From positions 1,682,464-1,746,463 of the forward strand of contig CM026431.1 of assembly GCA_014871385.1 (NCBI GenBank): 64,000 bases of DNA. The letters are read 5' to 3'. This document shows, in pieces, positions 39,663 through 51,351 of this stretch. The notes beneath the pieces are model-generated. The model worked only from the letters and a program-made list of their open reading frames with translations. It did not search any database and was not told the origin of the DNA. Origin of the DNA: Ceratodon purpureus (Eukaryota > Streptophyta > Bryopsida > Pseudoditrichales > Ditrichaceae). The position numbers and the translations under genes are program-made. Position 1 is the first letter of the stretch. The number at the start of each line of letters is the position of its first letter.

Positions 39663-41934
39663 TCAAATTGCAACACACTGCTGTGATCGGAAGCTTTCCG
39701 GTGACAAGAGTCGAACAACAAGCTCTTCCAACCTTCGTGCACCTGGGCCAGGTCTCAACAACGAGTACTCTCCCCGAACTCCACATGGGTCGTTATCTGA
39801 CCCTACACACCAGCCACCAGGAGTAAACTTGTTCTTTCCCCGTTTGAGAAGCTCCTGGTCAATCTTATCCAGCACTGGATCTTCCTTCTCGAACTTCCGG
39901 GCAAATGCGGCACCACTCATGGTCATGTTTTCGAAGAAATTCAGCGTGAGAGCCAGTGGATGTTGCTTGGGAGGGTTGTCCCATGCAATGAAGTGAAGGT
40001 CATGGTTTACGGTTGTGTTGCGAAATTCCTGGCTGTTGCAAAGCACAGTATGAAAGTAGCCTTCGGGCGACGAAACGAAGTTTGCGTAGTACATAAGCAG
40101 TGTACGTGGGAGGTTGTCCCAACCCGAATTGCAATAATCCATGAAGGAGCGCGTCAATACGACCCAAGCTGAACCTATTGTCCCAAAACCCAGCACAGCC
40201 GTCAGGTTTCCTGCCTGATAGGTACAAACTCCTCATATGGCACCGCCGTGGTTAGCGAAACAGCCCGAACTTACGAAAAGCCTGATAAAGCTACAAGAAA
40301 TGCCATGTCCACTTCTAACAGTATGGAATAAAGTCTACTATATGTGTGTAAAACTACTCCGATGTCCAGTAACGATAGCGCCATGCATGCGAGAGTTTAC
40401 TTTTAAAGAAGGAAAACCAACAGGAATGAGCAGATTTACCTGTAAACAAACGAAATTTAGTTGGCACAGCTCGCCTCTGTGTCATCCAATAGATGTCAGT
40501 CTTCTTGTCCTGATACAGTCCAGGGTCGATGATGATTGGCTTTACCCGCTGTTCCCTGCCATACATATGAATGCGTAGATCGCCTATTAGATTTTACGCA
40601 GATCACACTAGTGAAGTTTTACAATCGAGAGTTAACTAAGAGATCAACAAGGAATTACGCTGAAAGCACAATATGGTGTCTTTATAAACAAGAATTTCGC
40701 AAAATCTTATTGCAAAGGCTGTACTTGCGAACAGGACTGTCGCACAAGCGAATGTAAGAAGAATTGAACAATTCGGACACCCAGCGGAAAGCTGAAACAA
40801 GATTCAGTACTCAACCGACAATCTTCTGAGCCAAATCACCGTACTAAATCTAGTAGACCAACAATTCCAGATCCGAATCAGGGAGGTTTAGCTTACTCTT
40901 TCCAAGTAGCGATGTCGCTGGTGTGCTCAATAAAATTGAGATCCTTCGGCAAATATGAGAAAACATGAAGAAGATCTGCACTACCAGAGTAGACAAATTC
41001 AACCAGAATCTTCATAACGCTAGCATCACCAAATAAAGAACAAAATACTACCATGAAGTAGTACTCACAGGCAAACACAGAAACTGTTGGTTTCCTATTC
41101 AAGTCGTGTACATCAAGACTACAAACCTTTCCACTAATCACACACATCACTGAAGGAAATGCATAATGAATAATGGGCACATGAAAGACAAGACGGAACA
41201 CCAAAGTAATTAGAACACCACCCACCATCTTGGGTTACGAGAGGGTAATCAGAGGCGCTCAGATTAATGAACCAATCCCAATCCTTCGCTTTCCTCAACA
41301 AAATAGCCGCCCCGTGCAACGTCGCAGCGATCATGGTCGGCCCTTTGTAAGTAACCAAATTGGCCTTACCTACCACAAACACATTGCCCGCCTCTTGAAA
41401 AGCAGCCTCTTTCTTCACAAACCGCGCTAAATCCATACGCTCAGCCTCGGGCGCTTCGAGATCCAAATGGAGAAGGTAATAATTGTGTGGGTGGTACAAC
41501 GCTTGCACCAACCGTTGCATCTGCATACCATCACCTATGGTACCCGAAATCAAGTACGCAAACTTGGGAGGGCGCGGCAGGCCAGCTATGGGCCCCTCAT
41601 CGGTAATCCGCTGCACATTCTCGGGCTGGTTAGAATCTCGCGCGGTGTTCACTGCAATAACAGGGCGATGGCCGCGGTATCCCAAACTAAGAGTAGCGAC
41701 GAGCAACAGCACAATTGATATCATAGTACTGGCGAGCAATGGTGACAGCCACTTGCGTTCCATGGTGGCCAACGAGAACGGCACTTGCATCAGCTTCTTC
41801 ATCCCGTCCTCCGCGGCGCTCAAAGCCCGTCGAGACAACCGAGAGCGCGTGGGCGACTCGCTCTGCGGCAGAGAGCCCCGCATCATCATCACCACCACCA
41901 CCACCACCACCACCACCTCCCCGGGGCGGTTCAA
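39663..41934 (-). CDS. GT14 family beta-glucuronosyltransferase (GlcAT14-like)
   Basis: Four exons on the minus strand: 41934-41226, 40975-40897, 40555-40440, 40174-39663; all GT-AG and in frame; 471 aa from 41934. It is a type II Golgi membrane protein with a transmembrane anchor (LLASTMISIVLLLVATLSL) and a GT14 catalytic domain carrying FAYLISGTIGDG, DWDWFINLSASDYPL, DLLHVFSYLPKDLNFIEHTS, KPIIIDPGLY, SAWVVLTRSFMDYC, YYANFVSSPEGYFHTV, HDLHFIAWDNPPKQHP and FTPGGWC. Plant GlcAT14 enzymes add glucuronic acid to type II arabinogalactan of arabinogalactan proteins. The start is uncertain: 41934 gives an N-terminus with nine valines and three methionines from a GTG/ATG repeat. Internal ATGs at 41889, 41802 (MKKLMQVP, the more family-like start, 427 aa) and 41763 are alternatives. 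Nothing in the catalytic part looks damaged. Confidence 0.9.
41881..41918. repeat. Trinucleotide microsatellite in the GT14 first exon
   Basis: (CAT)3 followed by about nine ACC units on the plus strand. On the coding strand it reads as a valine run and three methionines near the N-terminus, if translation starts at 41934. Confidence 0.9.
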
Positions 41935-44737
41935 CTGGGAATGGCCCGGCTCAACTCAATGATCTACACACCACCTCGCAGCTGTTGTACTACCACGCAG
42001 TGCTACCCATAAACGCACGCACCCACCAAACTCCCGAGTCGTCGTCAGAGATGGCGAAACCAAGTCATCAGGCTCCAGCTTCCCAGGCGGACTTCCCGTG
42101 TAATCAGTTTCATCCGAAGTCACTGTGCGCGGGTGGCACCGATGGGAGCGCCACTAAGTGCACATTCACAACCCTCTCACCAAACTCCTGCATCGACCTC
42201 CGCGCGACGCCAGACCCACCAATCCAATATCTTCTCCTTTCCAACCCACCCCACGACCTAATTAACCCACGATCTAACCCCTTCTAAACACCACACCGCG
42301 TCCGCTGACCCAAATCCTCCTCTCGCCCGTGCAACCACGATTCAACCCCCAAGCTCAACCCATAGATTCCACCCCTCCCGGTGGGAAATCCTCCCCAGAC
42401 AACCCTACCAGATCTCACCTCCTGTACCATTAGAATGAGCACCCCCTCCCACCAAAGTACACCATCCTGTCCTCCACTACCTCGTCAATTCTACAGCCTC
42501 CTCCGAGGTTGCACCCAGTCAAGTGCACCCGATAGGGTTTCCCTGTCGCACATTCCAGTCCCAGAAAAAAAGCCAACAGTTAACCACCATCACCTCCACC
42601 TACCCCACACCTCAAGGCTCAAACCCACATCATCCCTCACCATAGCCACCACTCACAAACACATGACCTGACATATCCCAAACTCACCTACTCCCATGTC
42701 ATATCATTCGCATCACATGACAGCACAAGCAACATAAGAGATCACACATGCAAGATGACTGATCTGCAAAGTCCAAAGAAAGCAAATGGCTTCGTGAGCT
42801 GCCACAAACGCACACAAAGCCTAAACAGCATGAGCTCCACTGGCAGGGATAGGGACAAACTGCGACACCTGGGCCGAATGGGGACCAAATCGGGCGAGAG
42901 AGGTACCAATGGAAAGCGCAGGAGCTCCTCTACGCGGCGATGCAGCTGGAGATTGCAGGTTCGGGGCGGAGCTCGGTGCAATCTGCGATGGAAGATGGGG
43001 GGGTGAGGGTGGGGGTGAGGGAGGGAGAGGGTCGCATGATTGGGGGCCAATCAGGGGCGTCCCAGTCGGATGTCCACGTCAGCGGATGGGGTGCCCACGC
43101 AGCGCGCGTTTCGTGGGCTATGAATCCCGGGTGGCTATTATTACAAGGTTCCAGGTGAATATTGAATGTTGGTTTGGCAGTTTCCTTGGAAAGCCGAGTC
43201 ATTAGTTTTGCTTATCTTCTGGGTGGAATCCGCCCTCCTGTGATGACTCTACATGAACATGGTTTGCTGACAACCCACGCTGCTGTGACATGATGACATC
43301 TCAGTTGTTTCGGGATTTTTTGGATTGGGTGAACAAGTGTTCAAGGGAGGGGTGCTGATGCCGGATGTGAAGAATCGGAAGTTGTGCATGATATTGAGTG
43401 ATTGAACTTTTGGAGGGTTTGTGGTTGAAATTTGTGGTTTTTGTGCTGGTTGGGTTGGACTTTGAATGTGGGTTGCGTGCCTTTTTTTTTTCTTCTGTGG
43501 GAAAGTTTCTAGGAGTTCAATGTATGTAGTATGTTGAGGGTCTGCGGGTGATTTATTTGCAATGATTTTGCTTTTACCGATGATGGAGGGAGTTTATTCG
43601 AGGAAGGATGATAATTGACCATGATGTTGAAAGGCAACAACTTCCAGCTGCATGACAGTGTGCCCATCCACCAACAATTCAGTGGGACTATCTTACCATT
43701 TAGAGAACTGTACCACATTGGGAAGGCTAACACCTGCACTCCAATTTTATTCTTTCTGAGGACTTGTTTGAAGGGATGTATGATATGTGGTAGTTTGGCA
43801 TTGTTCCACAAGCAATTGCATGTCTGTAGACTCGTAGAGTATTACACCAACCAACAATGCAGCTGTGTGATAGAAGACGAGTACTTTGAGTGCTAACAAA
43901 ATAAAGTGGTCTTACCTACTAAAACTTTTTTGATTTTTATGGTGAATCTTGTGGTTGTAGAAGAAATTGACAATTTTATTTTATTTTGTGGAGGAGATTC
44001 AGACATAGAAAGATGACTAGCTATGGTATTGATGTCTGCAAAGGTGTTCTAAATGGAACATTTGAGTATTTTAAATTTATCATATAGTTGCTTCATTGTA
44101 GGTATATGTAGAACAACTTTTGCTCAAGCAATTATGACTATGTGTGGATCATTCTTACTGTAAATTCTTGAAGCTAAAAAAAATAGGTATAATATGTAAA
44201 TTCAATAATTTGAATGGTAAGATCAAAGTTTATATTTGTCACTGGCATGTTTTGGTACAACAATCCTTTGATACATTGTAGCCATGAAGGAGTTGTATTT
44301 TTTGTAAATTATTAATGAAAGTACTTGTATCTACAAAGATATTGCAAGTGGATTTATTTGAAGAAACAAGAAATCTTCTAACTTTCCAAAAGGTTATATT
44401 GTGGGATTGGATGTCAAATGCATGTTTGTGGTATTCTTTGGATGTAAATAAAAATACATCTAATCTTGTTGAGTTACATATGGAACATGCAACGGAGGAA
44501 TATGATTTTCCTGGAAGTAGCTCACGTGACCTATATATTAGTTGTTTTTGAAATTTAACAAGGCACATTTTTTGAGAGTCTAAAATTGTAGGATTCTCCT
44601 TCAGTTCATTAAAGAATTCATCATAAATATCTTTAGTTCTTGTTTTTTTGTTTATCTTGTGTAATTCCTTGGCAAAGAATTATAGGATTCAAAAATAATG
44701 AATAAAAAATTCATTGATGATTCCAAAAACCACCAAG
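41935..44737 (-). other. GC-rich leader and promoter region of GT14, then spacer
   Basis: From 41935 to about 43130 the DNA is C-rich on the plus strand and carries numerous overlapping frames without domain content. I read this as the 5'UTR and promoter of the minus-strand GT14 gene. From 43130 to 44737 the sequence becomes AT-rich, and no gene is recognised. Confidence 0.45.
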
Positions 44738-45841
44738 TTTACCCCCAAACGCCCAAGGGTGTTTTTTATCAAAACTGCCTGAAAACAGCCCCTCTTCAAA
44801 GCAAGGTGAATTTTGCAAACTTGGGGTCTTAATTAGTACATCTTGTAGCTAACTTCTATGTCTACATGTCCACCAAATCTTACACACTCATTCCTCACCA
44901 ATTGCAAGATCATAACGTTCAAAGTTGAAAAACAAGTTTTTTTTCGTGCGCAAAAAGGGATCAGCAAAGTTTTGAAGGCCCAAATAACCATTTTTTTGCA
45001 TTATGGATTTTGAGAGTTTTGATGCACGTCAAAGAAGACTGAGTTAGATAATTGTGTCAAAAAAAATCATATTCAAAAAAGTTGTGGAAGGTTGCCAAAA
45101 AATCATTTTCCGCTAGGGGGTATACTGAAATTTACAAACAAAGGCCGTTTTTTGACAATAAAAATAGCATATGAAAAAAAATTGGATTGAAAATCGGAAC
45201 GGTAGGAACATGCTCTACTGCCTTCTCTATACATAGAAATTTTTATTTTTGAATTTCTCAATTTCTCAAAATCTCAATTTCTGGTGGAATTTCAAAGTTT
45301 TTTTTTTTTTTTTTGAAGCAAATGGCAACTTTATTCCATCGCCAAATCAAACAAAGCATCGCCGCGCAACCTGGCAGGATCGAACCGTGCCGGCAATACC
45401 AATTTAAAGTTTTAATTACCTGATGATACCTATACCTAAGAACCTGCTTCTACTCTGGATAAACATATGTTAAGTCACAAACGGAGCCGCTAATAATTCC
45501 AATGAAGTCGTCGCTCATCGGAGGTAAAGAAGAGCCCGTCAAAATCCCAGGTCGCGAAGAAGGCCATGTATGCACTTGGGATACCTTGGGGTTGGCGCTT
45601 GATGCACTAGCCTACGAATTTCAAAGTTTTGGCTTTTGGTAGATTTTGGTAGATTTTGGCAATTTTGGGCAGTTTTGGGCAGTTTTGGGCAGAATTTGCT
45701 GCATTGACAGTGGCTGTGAGGTTGCCCGAAGTTTGGCTTAATGCAGCTTTTGACACTCCAAACCCCGTAACTTTTTTTCAGTATGTTAAAAAAAAAAAAA
45801 ATTAAAAATCCATTCCAGGACAATGGGCCTTTTGGGGTTAA
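44738..45841. mobile_element. TTAA element 6, interrupted by a retroposon
   Basis: 1104 bp including a nested insertion, about 775 bp without it. Left end TTTACCCCCAAACGCCC (diverged), right end GGCCTTTTGGGGTTAA. The interior matches element 9 in inverted orientation through a long stretch, including CAATAAAAATAGCATATGAA and the TGGGCAG triplet repeat at 45660-45695. Confidence 0.72.
45301..45615 (-). mobile_element. Short retroposon (SINE or LINE 3' tail) in TTAA element 6
   Basis: About 315 bp on the minus strand with a poly(A) tail (T run at 45298-45314). It is flanked by the direct repeat GAATTTCAAAGTTT (45287-45300 and 45616-45629), a 14-bp target duplication. The end before the tail is GATGG-aataaagttg-CCAT, a hairpin like that of the LINE. 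It contains GGTTCGATCC, which resembles a Pol III B box, but that box lies near the 3' end, so a tRNA-derived SINE is unproven. Confidence 0.75.
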
Positions 45842-46690
45842 GGACTAATTATATTAGTGCGAGGTTAAACATATAAATTTATATGACACAATAAATGTTG
45901 ATAATTATTTTCATAACATATACTTTAGAAATTTTGAACTTTAACTTCCAATTATTTAAACATCTGCATTTTTAGAATAAAAATGATTGAGATAGTTAGA
46001 ATATATATGTTATCATGAAAGAAATAATTTCAAATAAATCATTTATTTATTTGAAATGATTCATTTAAAATTATTTCTTTTATGATAAATTTCTATCATT
46101 TAGAATTTGATAGTTTTTTGACCATGAGTATTGTGGTCACTTTCAAAGTTCAATTACATCTACTTTTCAAATTTCAATTACATCCGCTTTACATGAAAGG
46201 TCAAGACTAATTTGGAGTTGTCACATGCTTAAATCCTTATATTCAATTTGTTTGATTCATGAAATTAATCTCAAGGCTTTTAAACAAAAGAGTGAAGGCC
46301 ACTTTATGAAATTCATATTCTAATGGGCTAAAGTAATATTTTAATGCACTAAAAACAAAATTTGAGATGACTTTTAGGAAAGTGAATTGTTCTTGAGCAA
46401 AAAAGGAATCCAATTTGCTTCCCTCATGCCATCTAAGAGCTTTCTCCTTTTTCAACTAAGCCAATATTTGATGTGAATTGACTTCAAATTTAATTGGCCT
46501 TTGGCACCTTCTGTTAGTGGACTTTATTCAATTAACAAAGTTGGAACGGTTTGGTTCAATTAGACAATCACATATTTTACTGTGTTCGCGCGGTCACTTG
46601 CTCATGTCTCCCTCCCTCATCTATTGTACAGTAGGGTCCAACATGGAATGTCGTTTTTGCAATTCCAGTGATGGTGTCCGAAACTACTGC
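45842..46690. other. AT-rich spacer with an inverted repeat
   Basis: No gene. A nested palindrome at about 46014-46087 (AGAAATAATTTCAAATAAAT against its complement) could fold into a long hairpin. It may be a small MITE relic. Confidence 0.5.
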
Positions 46691-47152
46691 CAACTTTGAC
46701 ACCCTCCACAGGACTAAACAATTGTTATTTTACCTTGAAAATTTTGGGAAAACATCATCTCTATGTTGAGAATATGCATACCAATTTTCAAGTCTACGGT
46801 ACTTATGAAACAAAAGTTATCAAAGATTAACCACCATGGGATAGCTGTGTGAAAAGTTTCACAACTGCCAAATTTGACACCCTCCCAAGGATTGAGGAAT
46901 TTTTTTTTACCTATGGAAATTTTGGAGTGGAAACAACTTCATGTTGATTACATGTGTGAAAAATTTCAAGTCCAAAAGACCCACACAAAAAATGATATTC
47001 CAAATCTACCAATAGGCGTAGTTGTGAAAAACAAAGAGGAAAATCGTCTCACAACTTTGATAGCCTCCCTAGAGTGGAGTATTTGTCATGTCAACATGAA
47101 ATTTTTGGCACAAAATCTTTTTTTAGTTGATAACACGTGTGAATGTGGGTAG
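46691..47152. repeat. Degenerate tandem repeat, unit about 180 bp
   Basis: The block TTTGACACCCTCC followed by a T-rich run, ATTTTGG and ATGTTGA recurs at about 46695, 46873 and (weaker) 47056. That is two and a half copies spaced 178 and 183 bp. Identity is modest. Confidence 0.55.
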
Positions 47153-48023
47153 GCTGTCCTAGCCTTGGGCTTTGTGTTATTCGCGTGGGCCCAGCGGTGG
47201 ACCCTCGCTGTCAGGTTACCCAGCCCATGCGTGAGTAGATGCAAGCGTTGACTAGTTTGGCGTTTGCTTGGCGTGTTGAAAATGTCTCCCGTCATATTGA
47301 GAAAATTTGACGTGACCGGGGCTGTATGGCGGGGTCACGCTAGGATAGCGTGGAGAATGGAGAGTCTATTGGGGCCTTTTTTTTTTAGCGGCTCGGTATA
47401 TTGCGTTAGTGTGGGTGTATGGCGCCCGATTGGGGATGCTCTAAGGATGTCATGGTCTCGCAATGCAACCACTGAACTCGGCATTTTGCAAAATAGACAA
47501 ATCAAATGCAAGAGGGCTTGTTACTTTTTATTTTGCAATGAATCACTTCATTTGCCTCAAAAAAAAACAAATTGAATGCAAGATAAGACAAAATAAACAT
47601 GAACTTAATAGTTACACTCAACTTCAACAACTTTGCATTTTTATGAATGGAATTCTCTCACAAGGCTTTTGTACAATTGCTTACATTTAGAAATGTTAAC
47701 ATTTATATATTACTCCAAAAAGTGATTTCATAATTGTTAACTGTTAACACCTCTATAAATGTTAACTTTTCTCTACTCCCTAGGATTAACATTTATAGAG
47801 GGTGGGCTGTAATTGATTGGAAATCCCATAATTTGCATGCATGGGCAGGGTAAACATTACAATGGCAAGACAAAATATTTTCCTCCATTATCAATCAACC
47901 ACAGCCTGTACTGTGGGTGTTTGTATTCTGTCTGATAAAATTGAATATGGAATACATGTCAAAGCTAGAAAAAAGAAAAAATGATACTGTTGCTTACTCT
48001 AAGTTACAACTTCGTTGGAATTT
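47153..48023. other. Spacer with a micro-insertion of a LINE tail
   Basis: No gene recognised. GC-richer to 47460, then AT-rich. It holds the 54-bp LINE tail at 47513-47566. Confidence 0.45.
47513..47566 (+). mobile_element. Extremely 5'-truncated LINE tail (54 bp)
   Basis: It consists only of the LINE 3' end: GCAATGAA-tcac-TTCATTTGC and an A run. It is flanked by ACAAATCAAATGCAAG (47497-47512) and ACAAATTGAATGCAAG (47567-47582), a 16-bp target duplication with two differences. Confidence 0.75.
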
Positions 48024-51000
48024 TTTACAGCTTCCAGTATCCAAAGAGGGATTAGACAAGGATGTCCCCTAGCCCCCTCTCTTTTCATTATAGTAGTTGA
48101 AGACTTTAACATACTAATTAAAAAGGCCACAAGCAATGGTGAGATTAAAGGTATTAGTCTTCCCCATTTTACTAAAACCCAAGTCATATCCCAGTTTGCA
48201 GATGACACATCTATGACTCTAAACATTAGTAACCCTGATAGTATTAGAAACCTCATATCCATACTAGAAACCTTTAGATGTGTCTCAAATTTAACTCCTA
48301 ATGTCAAATGCCCTCAAAATTGCTTAAAACCCTAAAAATTGCCCTCTTTAAATGCAAGGTATAAATTTTTTAATTTTTGATGTATTTTTTAGTATGCAAT
48401 CGTAAGAACTTGTACCTAACTTGTATGTGCATATGTATGTCAAATCTTAAATTCAAATTCCTTATCAATTGTGAGATCGAAATGTTTAAAGATGAAATTT
48501 TTTAATTTATTTTTTGCTTGTTGGAAAAAGGGTAACTAGTTTTTTGAGGGCCAAAAAAACCATTTTTGGTAGAAAATTTGATATGAGGCTCTCCAAATTC
48601 TTGTTTTTAGGTGAGTTAGGAACATGCTTTTGCAATTTTTACCCTCATACGACCTATAAAACCTAAAGAAATGCTTGATAATTCACATAGAAGTATGCTG
48701 AAATTCAACTACAAAGGCCAATCTTTGACAATAAAAAAGGCATGTGAAGAATAATTGGATTGAAAATCCAAATAGTGAGATCATGCCTTAAAACTTATTT
48801 ACTTGAACAAAAGACAAACTTGAAGAAAAGAAAAATCTCAAATTTTGGTGAATTTTTGAAGTTTCTACAATTTAATTGATTTTGGACAGTTTTTGAAAAT
48901 AAATGAGCAATTTGGGTAGTTTTGGGCAGATTTCAAATAGTATTTTCTAAATTTTATTGGAATATCTCCTAAAGTATGAGGAATTTTGAAGAATGAGATG
49001 ACTTTTCAAAAAGGTATGAAAAAACTCTACAATCTGCCAAAAGAAGCAACTTCATTTGATCTAAATTTAGTAACTGAGAGCCTGACCGGACCAAAATCGA
49101 CCCAGATCGAGTTGATTTCAACATTAGGGGTTAAAGATTAATTGACACAAGAGTCATGCTTACCGATTGAACTCAACTAGTAAACATAGGTGGCTTGACA
49201 ACTTTGGGTGGGAGTGGGCAAATGGACAAATGAGACAAATCTTCTAAAACTATTAGAAATCCCTTTTGGAATAGACCCATCTACAGAAAGTCTAGACAAG
49301 TTTCTACTAGATAGATTTGTCAAGAAACTAGCATATTGGACATCTCAAAGGTTATCCTTAGTAGGCAGGACCATGATTGTTAAACAAATTCACCTATCCT
49401 CCTTATGATACTTTGTATCTATTTGGCAAGGATCTGTCAAAGTACTTGCCAAAATCAGAAGGCTACTTAGGAAATACCTATGGTCAGGAAAGCAACACAC
49501 TGCTAGGACTAGAGTGAGTTAGGAGGACTGTTGTGCCAAGATGAAAGTTGGAGGACTAAGCTTAGTTGATCCCCAAGAAGTTACCACTACTCTTTTGTAT
49601 AAGTGGGTTGTAGTGGCTTATCGACCTGGAGAATTTAATTTACAGATATTGTTGCATAGCAAGTTATGGAGATGCCAGCCTTGCAAGGAAGGATATTGGC
49701 CCCTAAACCCCTAGTGGAGGTTGATGGAGGGACACACATTAGTACCAGGATCTAAATGTTCGAGCAAAATACAGCTTGCATGGAAAAAAATAAACAAAAG
49801 GATATGTGGTTGCTTCCTTGATTTCCCATGATTACCCAACAAAAGCCATGTCATCGTCCTTATGCTGGGACCATAGGTATAAGGGAGGTCAGCTCAACAT
49901 CTCTAAGAACCAAGCTTGTTTACTATATTGGATAGGAGTGAGACCAGTAAGAGATGTGTGGAATAGTGGTGAAAAATGAAGAGTTAAATATGTAGATGAG
50001 ATGATAAATGATTTTCAACTTACAGAAGAGGAGGATTAGTACTTAGACAACTTCTGTTAGAAGTGAAAGATAAATTGGGACAAACACTAAGATCATCAGA
50101 TGAAGTCCTTAGACTTGGCCAGTGGATAGGGGCCTTTTCAGATAGTGAGAACCAAAACTCTGAGTTGATTATGAGGACCTCTTCTGAGTGGGACTTAGCT
50201 ACCTCAACAAATAGACAGAGTGTTAAAAATCCCCGAGAGCCCATACCCATATTCTTATTAGGTCCAAGATCTCGCATGCTATATGAGCTGGACATGGAAG
50301 AAGGTATGCAGAAGCTAGCTAATTGGTCAAGCAGATTTAGGAGGTTAAGGGTTGCCGCAGATTGACCAGCATAAATCATCTAAGTTTAAGTACTTTCTTT
50401 ACTATGGTATCCCAAGATAGTTAACAGATATAGACCCATCATTGTGGAAGTGGACATGTGGCACCACTTTACCATGTACAGTTCTAAGAAAGGAAAGGAG
50501 ATGCTATCCAACATGGAGCTCTCAACAGATCAATTCAGGATAAATAGAAACATGAGGAGAGCATTTCATTTGTCGCATAGTGGAAAGAGGTTTGGAAGGT
50601 CAATAAGAGCAAGAAGGAAGCAGGATTCATGTGGTCAATTTGGCATCAAGCTGTAGCCACTAATTCATGAAGGGACAAGTATAATCCAAACATTGAAAAA
50701 TCATGCTAGATTTGCCCACTCAAGCCTGAGGAGTCATACATTCACTGTTTCTATGACTGCATCAAACTATTACTTTTATTTAATGCACATATTCCAAAAG
50801 GGAAGATGCAACCTATCTCCCCCATAGAATATGACCTTTTCCTTGTGCCTATTTGATCATGTTGTAAGATTTAGACATAGAGGATTTGTGAAGTTATTGT
50901 CCTGGCTGAGAATAGTGGGATTATGGAAAATTTGGAGAAGCCGTATGAGCCAAGTGTTTGAGGGTGCAAGATGGACATCTACTCAAGTCAGACACTTCAT

Positions 51001-51351
51001 TTGGGAATCAATGCTGGATTATGGAAGGATTGACTCGAGACGCAATTAATAGAGCACAGTCAAAAGCACAGATTTAGAGTGCACTTAGAGCATTTGACTC
51101 TAAATGCCTAAATAGACATATATTTAGTCACAAAACATGTCTTATAGTCAGATGGAAACTAATCCCTCGAGGTGGTATAATTCCTAACTGGTTGTGATAT
51201 TTCCTCTTTTTACATGGTTCAGAAGTTGCCCTGGACATTTTTACGTTGCCCTGGACATTTGTTTGATGAGGGTTGTACTTTAAATTCTTTGCAATGAAAT
51301 TCGTTCATTTGCTCCAAAACAAAAATAAAAATAAAAATAAATTTACAGCTT
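48024..51351 (+). mobile_element. L1-like LINE, 5'-truncated, interrupted by TTAA element 7
   Basis: Flanked by a duplication TTTACAGCTT (48025-48034 and 51342-51351). The copy starts inside the reverse transcriptase (GIRQGCPLAPSLFI, then QFADDT with the catalytic aspartates), is split by the TTAA element at 48291-49134, and resumes with the palm-thumb C-terminal part (LEIPFGID, KLAYWTSQRLSLVGR, IRRLLRKYLWSG, KVGGLSLVDP), a cysteine/histidine knuckle near 50705 (CPLKPEESYIHCFYDC) and the tail domain (GLWKIW, VRHFIWESMLDYGRI). Stops and shifts show it is dead. The 3' end is GCAATGAA-attcg-TTCATTTGC, then A-rich AAAATAAAAATAAA. Without the insertion the copy is about 2.46 kb. Confidence 0.9.
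48291..49134. mobile_element. TTAA element 7, inserted in the LINE
   Basis: An 844-bp element with left end TTAACTCCTAATG and right end CATTAGGGGTTAA. Its subterminal block near the left end is ATCGTAAGAACTTGTACC. Deleting it with one TTAA rejoins the LINE codons as SNL-KIN, the expected reverse transcriptase motif, which proves the boundaries and the TTAA duplication. Confidence 0.92.

Noticed and set aside
41739-42287. Plus-strand His/Pro-rich frames over the CAC repeat
   Set aside because: Antisense of the GT14 first exon and of a microsatellite; no domain.
45365-45400. tRNA gene or tRNA-derived SINE from GGTTCGATCC on the minus strand
   Set aside because: No cloverleaf can be formed around it, no A box is found at the right distance, and it sits near the 3' end of the retroposon.
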